Source: Candidatus Woesearchaeota archaeon CG11_big_fil_rev_8_21_14_0_20_43_8 (lineage in GTDB: Archaea; Nanobdellota; Nanobdellia; Woesearchaeales; CG08-08-20-14). Taken from it: a stretch of DNA of 8,071 bases. Below are positions 1 through 5,494 of this stretch, in pieces; within the stretch, counting starts at the first letter, position 1, and each line of letters opens with the position of its first letter. The position numbers and the translations under genes were made by a program. Under the pieces are notes generated by a model. The model saw nothing but the letters and a program-made list of their open reading frames with translations. It had not been told where the DNA came from and did no database searches. Location: positions 2,624 through 10,694 of the forward strand of contig PCVE01000040.1 in NCBI GenBank assembly GCA_002762705.1. Reading direction: 5' to 3'.

Positions 1-187
1 TTTTCAAAAGAAGGTCTTTTTCATCCTTGCTTGCTTCATCACCCCTGAACTTGACAAACAGTAGATCAAGAAAATCATAAGCGCCTATTAGCTCTTCGAT
101 TGACTTCCAATTGTCATGCTGAGAATCATATTTCTCAAAATTGACCAACAAAACTTCATCCAGTGTTACTTTATCATTCCGTGTCAT
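1..187 (-). CDS. Unrecognised protein, N-terminal part (runs off the window)
   Basis: An open frame starts at an ATG at 187-185 and stays open for 62 codons to the window edge, so only the N-terminus is seen. The peptide begins MTRNDKVTLDEVLLVNF and is rich in Asp, Glu and Lys, with no membrane segment, signal peptide or motif I recognise. The start is supported by position: it lies 3 bases after the stop of the prenyltransferase gene on the same strand, and a GGGGGT run about 8 bases upstream can serve as a Shine-Dalgarno site. The two genes are therefore probably co-transcribed and translationally coupled. No function is assigned; the neighbour suggests, but does not show, a link to prenyl-lipid synthesis. 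Confidence 0.6.
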   Translation of the reverse strand, partial: MTRNDKVTLDEVLLVNFEKYDSQHDNWKSIEELIGAYDFLDLLFVKFRGDEASKDEKDLLLK

Positions 188-190
188 TTC

Positions 191-949
191 TTATACCCCC
201 ACTGCCCAAGACAGCAAAAAAACGACTGCTAATACCCGCGTTATTTTCAAGTTCTTCTCAATTGATAGAATTGAGTCGCAAACAAACTTCACACAATTTA
301 TCGCAAGCAAGCTCAAAATAAAAACGATCCCTGCATCGAAGAAAAAATAAGGGATGAGCATCATCACAAATCCAAATTCTCGAAATAGCTGGATAAACCT
401 TCTGCCATTTTGAAATATTGTGGCCGGAGTAGCGTAACCCCTTTCTTTGTCTTCGATTGTTCCTTTAAGATTTTTTATCTGGATCAAGAACCAAAACACA
501 AAAAAAATCACAATTGAATACCCCAATATTCTGGATTTTTGCAGGCCAAGAATCCAACCAGCAAACAATGCTGGCAAAACATGATGAGTAAATACTAAGA
601 TGGTTATGTCTGCAAATAATATTCGTCTGCTGATTGTATTATAAATTAGACCAAGTAGCACCCAAAGAAAATTCAATATCAATATTTTTTCGTTATAAAC
701 GCTGAGAATTATACTACTCCCCAACAATGCAAAAGAAAGTAAATAGGAGTATTTTGGAAGTGTAAAATCATTATCCCTATAAGCATTGTGTAACCCAAAA
801 GCCATATATGTCAAAACACAACAAACCACAAGAATAACCATATCGACACTGAATGATTTAGCATATGTTAGGGGGATCATAATTGTCGCAATCACGGGCA
901 TGGTCCGTTCGACTCTCGTAGCTTTCGCTATGTCTAATAATACACTCAT
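191..949 (-). CDS. UbiA-like membrane prenyltransferase, divergent active site
   Basis: This 252-residue protein is almost entirely hydrophobic helices (about 7-9 membrane segments), the layout of UbiA-superfamily enzymes that move a prenyl chain from a prenyl diphosphate to an aromatic, tetrapyrrole or glyceryl-phosphate acceptor. The first Asp-rich motif falls at residues 55-61 (NAYRDND, compare NDxxDxxxD), and the second around 160-171 (NLKGTIEDKERG, compare DxKDxxGDxxxG). Several usual Asp residues are replaced: position 56 is Ala, 160 is Asn and 163 is Gly. Metal binding may therefore be altered. The start at 949 was chosen over an ATG 14 codons upstream because GGGGGTG lies 9 bases before it and residues MSVLLDIAKATRVERTMPV match a normal UbiA N-terminus. 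The gene diverges from a prenyl diphosphate synthase operon that could supply its donor. Archaeal DGGGP synthase is one possibility; the acceptor cannot be read from the sequence. It looks more AT-rich than the operon opposite. Confidence 0.75.
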   Translation of the reverse strand: MSVLLDIAKATRVERTMPVIATIMIPLTYAKSFSVDMVILVVCCVLTYMAFGLHNAYRDNDFTLPKYSYLLSFALLGSSIILSVYNEKILILNFLWVLLGLIYNTISRRILFADITILVFTHHVLPALFAGWILGLQKSRILGYSIVIFFVFWFLIQIKNLKGTIEDKERGYATPATIFQNGRRFIQLFREFGFVMMLIPYFFFDAGIVFILSLLAINCVKFVCDSILSIEKNLKITRVLAVVFLLSWAVGV

Positions 950-1018
950 CTTCAAATACACCCCCAAAATAAAAAATGTGCATTCCCGCAAAGTGATGGC
1001 ACAATTTTAATAATCAAC

Positions 1019-1036
1019 CGATTAAAATATCCTTTT
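1019..1036 (-). promoter_or_regulatory. Possible TATA/BRE element for the prenyltransferase gene
   Basis: Read on the minus strand this is AAAAAAGGATATTTTAATCG, an A-rich stretch followed by a weak TATA-like box. Transcription would start near 1000, leaving a leader of about 50 bases that carries the GGGGGTG ribosome site. The match to the archaeal consensus is loose. Confidence 0.3.
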
Positions 1037-1125
1037 TTGCCATAAAAACGGAAAGTATGTGCACCTACCAAGTATCCAAAATAAGTCATATAAAAAGAGT
1101 CATCACGACCCGAAAGTGAATACCT

Positions 1126-1140
1126 GGAAAATTATATAAA
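1126..1140 (+). promoter_or_regulatory. Archaeal TATA promoter of the isoprenoid operon
   Basis: A purine-rich BRE-like GGAAAA (1126-1131) runs into TTATATAA (1132-1139), a good archaeal TATA box. Transcription would start about 25 bases on, near 1160, giving a leader of about 25 bases before the ATG at 1186. It is the best box in the 236-base divergent gap and reads toward the polyprenyl synthase. Confidence 0.55.
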
Positions 1141-1172
1141 CGACATACGAAGTAACCTACTAGACAGCTTAA

Positions 1173-1180
1173 TAGGGGGG
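1173..1180 (+). promoter_or_regulatory. G-rich ribosome binding site of the polyprenyl synthase
   Basis: A TAGGGGGG run sits 5 bases before the ATG at 1186. Similar G5 runs precede the two minus-strand genes at 949 and 187. Such a run can pair with the 16S anti-SD ACCUCC using one G-U wobble. Confidence 0.45.
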
Positions 1181-1185
1181 AAATC

Positions 1186-2226
1186 ATGTTAAAAGATCAT
1201 CTGGATTCACGAATAGCAGATATTGATGAGTCCTTAAAAGCCCTGATACCAGAAACAATAGATGAATCCTGGGTCTTGGAGCAATTTGGACCAACAAAGT
1301 GGAAATACTCAGAAAAAGCAGTACAGGAAGCTATAGCAAGACCTGCATGGGACCTTCTGAACAGAGGAGGGAAACGTTGGCGCCCTGCACTCATGGAATT
1401 ATGTTGCGAAGCGGTCGGTGGAAAGAGAAGTGATACAAAAGATCTGTTGGCAATACCAGAAATAATACATAATGGGACCCTCATGATAGATGATATCGAA
1501 GATAGCTCGACACTAAGAAGAGGAAAACTAGCCATCCACAAGATATATGGAGAAGATATCGCGATAAACGCGGGGAACGCCATGTACTTTCTCCCTTACT
1601 TGAAACTAAAAAATATAGAAGAGAAAAAAAGACTAAAGCTTCTTGAACTGATCTATGATGAGATGCTACGCCTCCATCTTGGCCAGGGAAAAGATATATA
1701 CTGGCATCGAAGCCAGATCATCCCGACAGAAGATGAATATCTGCAGATGTGCGCATTCAAGACAGGGGTGCTTGCAAGGCTGAGCGCAAAGATGGGAGCC
1801 ATCTTAGGCGACGGCACAGAAGAACAAATCGTATCTCTAGGCACATTCGCAGAATCAATAGGTGTGGCATTCCAGATCGTAGACGATATACTCAACATAC
1901 GACCATCAGAAAAATGGGGAAAGACAATAGGTGATGACATCACAGAAGGAAAGATCACATTGCTTGTCATCCACACTTTGAAGAATGCAGCTGAGAAAGA
2001 CAGACAATCACTGCTCGCGATCCTGAGATCAAAGACACAAGAAAAAAGCAAGATCAAAGAAGCCATACAGATACTTGAGAGATATGGCGCGATAGGATAT
2101 GCCAAAAAGATAGCAGACCGATTAGTTCTTGATGCTTGGAAACAAGTAAAAGAGACAATAATAGACAGCGATGCGAAAACACTGTTAAAAGAGTTCGCAG
2201 ATTATTTGATAGAGAGGGACATCTAA
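1186..2226 (+). CDS. Polyprenyl (probably geranylgeranyl) diphosphate synthase
   Basis: This is a 346-residue all-helical trans-isoprenyl diphosphate synthase, which condenses IPP onto an allylic diphosphate to build the C15-C25 chains of archaeal membrane lipids. Family landmarks are in order: GGKRWRP (61-67, IPP binding), first Asp-rich motif DDIED (102-106) followed by RRG (111-113), GQGKD (166-170), KTG (192-194), FQ (229-230) then second Asp motif DDILN (233-237), and GDDITEGK (249-256). The last Asp of the second motif is Asn, as in many eukaryotic-type GGPP synthases. The stretch EIIHNGTLMIDDIED closely resembles eukaryotic GGPP synthases (HNASLLIDDIED) rather than the usual LIHDD form. 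No bulky aromatic residue sits just before the first motif (Gly97, Thr98), which fits a C20 or longer product, but chain length is not proven. It is first gene of the operon; the DXS start codon follows after one base. Confidence 0.9.
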   Translation: MLKDHLDSRIADIDESLKALIPETIDESWVLEQFGPTKWKYSEKAVQEAIARPAWDLLNRGGKRWRPALMELCCEAVGGKRSDTKDLLAIPEIIHNGTLMIDDIEDSSTLRRGKLAIHKIYGEDIAINAGNAMYFLPYLKLKNIEEKKRLKLLELIYDEMLRLHLGQGKDIYWHRSQIIPTEDEYLQMCAFKTGVLARLSAKMGAILGDGTEEQIVSLGTFAESIGVAFQIVDDILNIRPSEKWGKTIGDDITEGKITLLVIHTLKNAAEKDRQSLLAILRSKTQEKSKIKEAIQILERYGAIGYAKKIADRLVLDAWKQVKETIIDSDAKTLLKEFADYLIERDI

Positions 2227-2227
2227 A

Positions 2228-4099
2228 ATGATAAGAAGAATATCCGGACCAGACGATATAAAAAAGATGAACATCGAAGAATTGAATGAACTCGCAGGAT
2301 CGATAAGATGCCATCTGATAAATACTGTCTCAAAGACAGGCGGCCATCTCGCGCCAAACCTTGGCACAGTGGAGCTCACTATCGCAATGCACAAAGTGTT
2401 CTCAAGCCCAAGAGATAAGATGGTCTTCGATGTCGGCCATCAGTGTTATACCCATAAGCTGCTCACTGGAAGAAAAGACAGATTCCACACATTAAGACAG
2501 GAAGATGGATTGAGCGGATTCCCAAAAAGAGAAGAGAGCGAACATGATGCTTTCAATACCGGCCACAGCAGCACATCAGTAAGCGCAAGTCTTGGCATAG
2601 CAGCAGGCGCAAAACTGAAAAGAGATGATGGAAATGTCATCTGTGTGATAGGAGATGGCGCTCTCACAGGAGGAGTCGCATTAGAAGGACTTAACCAGGC
2701 AGGTTATCTGAAGACAAATCTTATAATAATCCTCAATGACAATGAGATGTCTATAGCGAGCAATGTCGGAGGGATGTCTGAATACACTAGCAGGATAAAA
2801 AATACAGATATCTATCAGAACGTCAAAAAAGAAGTCGAAGCCCTGATAGAAGCGAATGGCACATGTGGCGAACATGCAAAAGCCATCAAGGATGAACTGA
2901 AATATCTCTTAAACCCAGGCATAGTCTTCCAGAAGCTTGGGATAGATTACTTAGGACCTATCGATGGACATAATATAAAAGAACTTATATGCACTTTGGA
3001 TGAAGCGAAAAAACGCAGAAAACCAGTCCTCGTGCATATCAAGACAATCAAAGGAAAAGGTTATGTCTTTGCAGAAGCAAACGCAGAGAGATTCCACGGC
3101 ATATCATCTTTTGATATAACAAACGGACAGAAGAACGGCACAAAAAAAGAGACATTCACATCCATATTTGGAAAACAGATGGTGAAGATGGGATACAATG
3201 ACCAAAAGACGATCGCGATCACTGCGGCTATGCCATCTGGCACTGGACTCACTGATTTCGCGAAACATTTTCCTGACCGTTTCTTCGATGTCGGAATCGC
3301 AGAGCAGCATGCAGTCACATTCGCAGCAGGTCTTGCCACACAAGGTTTCAGACCAGTCGTCGCAATCTATTCCACATTTCTTCAAAGAGCATATGACCAG
3401 ATCATACATGATGTCGCACTGCAGAAACTACCCGTCACATTCGCGATCGACAGGGGAGGGATGGTAGGTGAAGACGGACCGACACATCATGGAGTATTCG
3501 ATCTTTCATATCTCAGACACATCCCAAATATGACTGTGATGGTCCCAAGAGATGAGATAGAGCTCTGTGACATGATGGATTTCGCGCAAAAACACGACGG
3601 ACCTATTGCATATAGATATCCACGGGACAATGTAGTCGGTGCAGACCCTGAAAAGAAGAGGACACCGATTGCGATAGGAAGATCAGAGATATTAAAACCG
3701 TTCAAAAATAATCACCTAAAGAAAAAGATTGCGATACTATGTACAGGCCACATCATCAATGACGTGATATCCTCAGTCGATGGCATAGACAAAGACATCG
3801 ATGTCATGATAGTGAACGCAAGATTTGTGAAACCGCTGGACACCAGGCTTATCGAATCCATCTCGCAAGAGGCAGATCACATCGTGACTGTCGAAGAGAA
3901 TTCATCGCAGGGAGGATTTGGTTCCGCTGTTCTGGAATATGTCGAAGACTTACGTATCAAGGGAGAAATAAAGACACGATCAGTCATCCGCTTCGGTCTT
4001 CCGGACAAGTTCATCGAACATGCACCTTTGAAAAGACTCAAAGAGTTATATGGATTGACCGGCAGAAAAATCATCGATTCTATCAATTCCCTTGGATGA
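2228..4099 (+). CDS. dxs: 1-deoxy-D-xylulose-5-phosphate synthase (MEP pathway)
   Basis: The enzyme condenses pyruvate and glyceraldehyde-3-phosphate, using thiamine diphosphate and Mg, to make DXP, the first step of the non-mevalonate route to IPP and DMAPP. At 623 residues it is full length. The thiamine-binding domain carries GGHLAPNLGTVEL (His40), DVGHQ (68-72), GHSSTS (112-117), the GDG (142-144) to NDN (170-172) Mg/diphosphate motif, and YLGPIDGH (241-248). The Pyr domain carries IAEQHAVTFAAG with the catalytic Glu359, Tyr381, Arg387, DRGGMVGEDGPTHHG (408-422) and YRYPR (462-466). A transketolase C-terminal domain follows (about 490-615). No key residue is missing. The ATG lies one base after the stop of the polyprenyl synthase gene, so translation is coupled. 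No other MEP gene is in the window; the pathway would have to be completed elsewhere. DXS also feeds thiamine and pyridoxal synthesis in bacteria, but the neighbour points to isoprenoids. Confidence 0.96.
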   Translation: MIRRISGPDDIKKMNIEELNELAGSIRCHLINTVSKTGGHLAPNLGTVELTIAMHKVFSSPRDKMVFDVGHQCYTHKLLTGRKDRFHTLRQEDGLSGFPKREESEHDAFNTGHSSTSVSASLGIAAGAKLKRDDGNVICVIGDGALTGGVALEGLNQAGYLKTNLIIILNDNEMSIASNVGGMSEYTSRIKNTDIYQNVKKEVEALIEANGTCGEHAKAIKDELKYLLNPGIVFQKLGIDYLGPIDGHNIKELICTLDEAKKRRKPVLVHIKTIKGKGYVFAEANAERFHGISSFDITNGQKNGTKKETFTSIFGKQMVKMGYNDQKTIAITAAMPSGTGLTDFAKHFPDRFFDVGIAEQHAVTFAAGLATQGFRPVVAIYSTFLQRAYDQIIHDVALQKLPVTFAIDRGGMVGEDGPTHHGVFDLSYLRHIPNMTVMVPRDEIELCDMMDFAQKHDGPIAYRYPRDNVVGADPEKKRTPIAIGRSEILKPFKNNHLKKKIAILCTGHIINDVISSVDGIDKDIDVMIVNARFVKPLDTRLIESISQEADHIVTVEENSSQGGFGSAVLEYVEDLRIKGEIKTRSVIRFGLPDKFIEHAPLKRLKELYGLTGRKIIDSINSLG

Positions 4100-4226
4100 T
4101 CCGTTTTTCTTTGTATATCGGAAGGCTGAAATAGAATGTGCTTCCCTTGCCAGAACCTTTGCTCTCAGCGTCAATCGAAAACGACCACCCCTGGTCACAG
4201 ACCAGTGGCATAATTCGCAAAGCGAA
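4083..4226 (-). pseudogene. Histidine kinase C-terminal remnant (HATPase G2 region)
   Basis: On the minus strand, between an in-frame TAA at 4229-4227 and a TGA at 4085-4083, a 47-codon frame ends in residues typical of the ATP-binding domain of sensor histidine kinases: PLVCDQGWSFSIDAES, then GSGKGSTFYFSLPIYKEK. The pattern HGW-x-F-x(3)-SE-x-GKGSTF-x-F-x-LP is the G2 box and last strand of that domain. The H box, N box, F box and sensor domains are absent: nothing upstream to 4438 continues the gene in any frame I could read, and the homology stops at the inverted-repeat cluster. The last 17 bases overlap the 3' end of DXS on the opposite strand. It lies downstream of two receiver genes on the same strand, so it is best read as what remains of their kinase partner after deletion or repeat insertion. 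An assembly gap or collapsed repeat is the alternative. Confidence 0.7.
4104..4112 (+). terminator. Possible T-tract terminator after DXS
   Basis: TTTTTCTTT begins 4 bases after the DXS stop. Archaeal RNA polymerase commonly ends at such U-rich stretches without a hairpin. The next plus-strand gene is about 1.4 kb away, so a stop is expected somewhere here; the strong hairpins downstream could also serve. Confidence 0.4.
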
Positions 4227-4287
4227 TTATAAGTTTGCTAAATTCTGCTAAAGCAGAATTTAGCAAACTTCGCTCCGGGTCGTTTTC
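4177..4287. repeat. Nested inverted repeats forming a possible cloverleaf
   Basis: Outer arms GAAAACGACC (4177-4186) and GGTCGTTTTC (4278-4287) are perfect complements. Between them lie three hairpins: CTGGTC/GACCAG with a 3-base loop (4191-4205), ATAATTCGC/GCGAATTAT with an AAA loop (4210-4230), and a perfect 19-bp palindrome (4231-4249 with 4252-4270, two-base centre). Together they can be drawn as a closing stem with three arms. The long palindrome cannot be chance; the outer 10-bp pairing might be, because its left arm lies inside kinase-coding sequence. I do not recognise the element. A palindromic repeat family, a small mobile element or a structured RNA are all possible. Confidence 0.7.
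4231..4270. repeat. Perfect 19-bp palindrome
   Basis: AAGTTTGCTAAATTCTGCT is followed by AA and then by its exact reverse complement. Because it is palindromic, both strands read through it as nearly the same peptide in one frame: NSAKAEFSKL on plus and NSALAEFSKL on minus. It is AT-rich and has no T-tract after it, so it does not look like a classical terminator. Confidence 0.85.
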
Positions 4288-4294
4288 TCGGACA

Positions 4295-4345
4295 CTTGCA
4301 TTTCCACTAAATCACCACTCGTCAATAGACGAGTGGAAATGCAAG
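4295..4345. repeat. Second inverted repeat with nested hairpin
   Basis: CTTGCATTTCCACT (4295-4308) pairs perfectly with AGTGGAAATGCAAG (4332-4345). Inside, CCACTCGTC (4315-4323) pairs with GACGAGTGG (4328-4336) over an AATA loop. The two stems compete for bases 4332-4336, so one can form with the outer 9-11 pairs plus an inner hairpin and a bulge, or one can replace the other. It follows the first cluster by 7 bases and is probably part of the same element. Confidence 0.75.
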
Positions 4346-4438
4346 ATTATAACCTATAGAAGTGGCCGCATTAAAAAGTGTGGTTTTGATGTCACAAATA
4401 TAACACTCATCTGCCCCTTAATTTTCAGACATCCGTGA
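4346..4438. other. Remainder of convergent gap, nothing coding seen
   Basis: This is AT-rich sequence between the repeats and the second receiver gene. On the minus strand an ATG at 4432-4430, just after the receiver stop, is closed after four codons (MSEN). It might be the old start of the lost kinase gene, but that is only a guess. No promoter, RNA gene or further repeat is evident. Confidence 0.4.
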
Positions 4439-4813
4439 TCACTTACGATCCAAAACAGCATTTATCCTGGCTGCAAGATCAGTTATATCAAATGGCTTCT
4501 CGATGAAGTCAGCTGCGCCATGCTTACCCATCTGTTTGCTCACGTTATCTGTCAATGCAGTGAGAAATATCACTGGCACATTCTTTGCTTCAGGAAGCAT
4601 CTTAAGATTCTTGTTCACGACCCAGCCGTTCATCTCTGGCATCATGACATCAAGAAGGACAAGATCAGGTTTTATCTTACTGAATTCCTTTAAGCATTTT
4701 TTGCCATTGTTTATACCAATAACTTCAAAATCCGGCTGGATATCCTCTAATCCTGCCTTGACTGAAAATATAATGTCATCGTTATCATCAACAACAAGTA
4801 TTTTTCGTTTCAT
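4439..4813 (-). CDS. CheY-like single-domain response regulator (second of pair)
   Basis: This 124-residue protein is one receiver domain with no output domain. The acidic pocket is VVDDNDD (Asp9, Asp10), the phosphorylated Asp is Asp55 in LLDVMMPEMNGW, the switch Thr is Thr85 in FLTAL, and the conserved Lys is Lys106 in EKPFD. All needed residues are present, so it should accept a phosphoryl group from a histidine kinase and pass on the signal by protein contact or phosphorelay. A GGTGA ribosome site 6 bases before its ATG, inside the 12-base gap after the first receiver gene, supports this start and a shared transcript. The sequence is clearly related to its neighbour, but they are not recent copies. 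The only kinase sequence nearby is the broken remnant downstream, so its partner must now lie elsewhere or be gone. Output target unknown. Confidence 0.92.
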   Translation of the reverse strand: MKRKILVVDDNDDIIFSVKAGLEDIQPDFEVIGINNGKKCLKEFSKIKPDLVLLDVMMPEMNGWVVNKNLKMLPEAKNVPVIFLTALTDNVSKQMGKHGAADFIEKPFDITDLAARINAVLDRK

Positions 4814-4825
4814 CTTTCATCACCA

Positions 4826-5206
4826 TCAATTTCCGTTTCCTTTCCTTAGGATATTAGATTTTATTGTTTTATACAATGTCTTTGAATCAAATGGTTTTTG
4901 GATATAATCAACACCATATGTAAGACCCATCCGTTTACATGCAGGATCATCAAGACAAGTCAAAAAAACAATTGGAATCAGACTAGATTTCTGATTACCT
5001 TTCAATTTTATACTCAATTCCCACCCATTCATCTCAGACATCATCACATCAAGGATAATCAGGTCTGGATCAAATTTTTCAAGCAAAGAGAGACATTCTT
5101 TGGCGCTATTAGCCTGACGGACAGTGATTTTAGGATCTAAGTCTTTTAATGCTTCGGAGATACTATATGTCACATCTTTATCATCGTCAACAACGATCAG
5201 TTTCAT
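4826..5206 (-). CDS. CheY-like single-domain response regulator (first of pair)
   Basis: This 126-residue receiver domain stands alone. It has the acidic pocket VVDDD (Asp7-Asp9), phospho-acceptor Asp53 in ILDVMMSEMNGW, Thr83 in FLTCL and Lys104 in QKPFD. The usual MMPxMNG has Ser instead of Pro at residue 57, a mild change near the phosphorylation loop. A GAGGTG ribosome site (complement of 5214-5219) lies 7 bases before the ATG. The tail ends in RKGNGN with no DNA-binding domain, so it is not itself a transcription factor. It is first gene of a minus-strand unit with the second receiver and, originally, a histidine kinase. It is also divergent from a RAD55/KaiC-type ATPase across a 288-base gap, and such ATPases often occur next to archaeal two-component genes, so a functional link is plausible but not shown. 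Confidence 0.92.
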   Translation of the reverse strand: MKLIVVDDDKDVTYSISEALKDLDPKITVRQANSAKECLSLLEKFDPDLIILDVMMSEMNGWELSIKLKGNQKSSLIPIVFLTCLDDPACKRMGLTYGVDYIQKPFDSKTLYKTIKSNILRKGNGN

Positions 5207-5248
5207 TCTTGTACACCTCTTGTCAGTCTAGTTCTCTCTTTTTTCTGG

Positions 5249-5260
5249 GATAAATTAATC
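5249..5260 (-). promoter_or_regulatory. Possible TATA element for the receiver genes
   Basis: Read on the minus strand, GATTAATTTATC is a weak TATA-like box. It would place the transcription start near 5229, about 23 bases before the ATG, leaving room for the GAGGTG site. Spacing is good but the match is poor. Confidence 0.3.
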
Positions 5261-5456
5261 AACGATGGTGTTTTGCATTAACATACAATCAAATTGCATC
5301 AACTCTTGGTCCAAATGACCCAGAGACGCACCACTATCGTCAGGAATGATGATGTCTTGTAACTATAAACCTTTATTCACCCAACACCACAGAAGGAAAA
5401 CTTTTCTCTCAAATAAAAGGTGAACAGAATCATCCCAAATCAACAGACACAGAAAT

Positions 5457-5467
5457 GAAAAATATAC
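5457..5467 (+). promoter_or_regulatory. TATA element for a near-leaderless ATPase transcript
   Basis: GAAAAATATAC centres on about 5464, 31 bases before the ATG at 5495. The transcript would start within a few bases of the start codon, which fits the lack of a Shine-Dalgarno site there. A second TATA-like stretch (CTATAAA near 5364) is too far upstream unless there is a long leader. Confidence 0.45.
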
Positions 5468-5494
5468 CACGCTGTATAAGACTGATTGACAAAG

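Noticed and set aside
949..991. Longer start for the prenyltransferase (14 extra codons)
   Set aside because: The extra residues (MRECTFFILGVYLK) do not fit the family N-terminus and overlap the G-rich ribosome site of the ATG at 949.
786..1010. Plus-strand frame opposite the prenyltransferase N-terminus
   Set aside because: It is antisense to a clear hydrophobic membrane protein and has no promoter or protein motif.
1653..2105. 150-codon minus-strand frame inside the polyprenyl synthase
   Set aside because: It mirrors the codon pattern of a gene with all family motifs on the plus strand; the Ser/Cys-rich product is typical of antisense shadow.
4235..4438. 67-codon plus-strand open frame in the convergent gap
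   Set aside because: It begins inside the 19-bp palindrome and is made of the inverted repeats and AT-rich spacer; no recognisable protein and no ribosome site.
4503..4907. 134-codon plus-strand frame opposite the receiver genes
   Set aside because: Both receivers have complete active sites and ribosome sites on the other strand; this frame spans the two and is a shadow.
5275..5316. TTGCAT repeated twice in the receiver-ATPase gap, and imperfect GATGGTG/CACCACTATC pairing nearby
   Set aside because: Too short and too imperfect to call an operator; no third copy seen.
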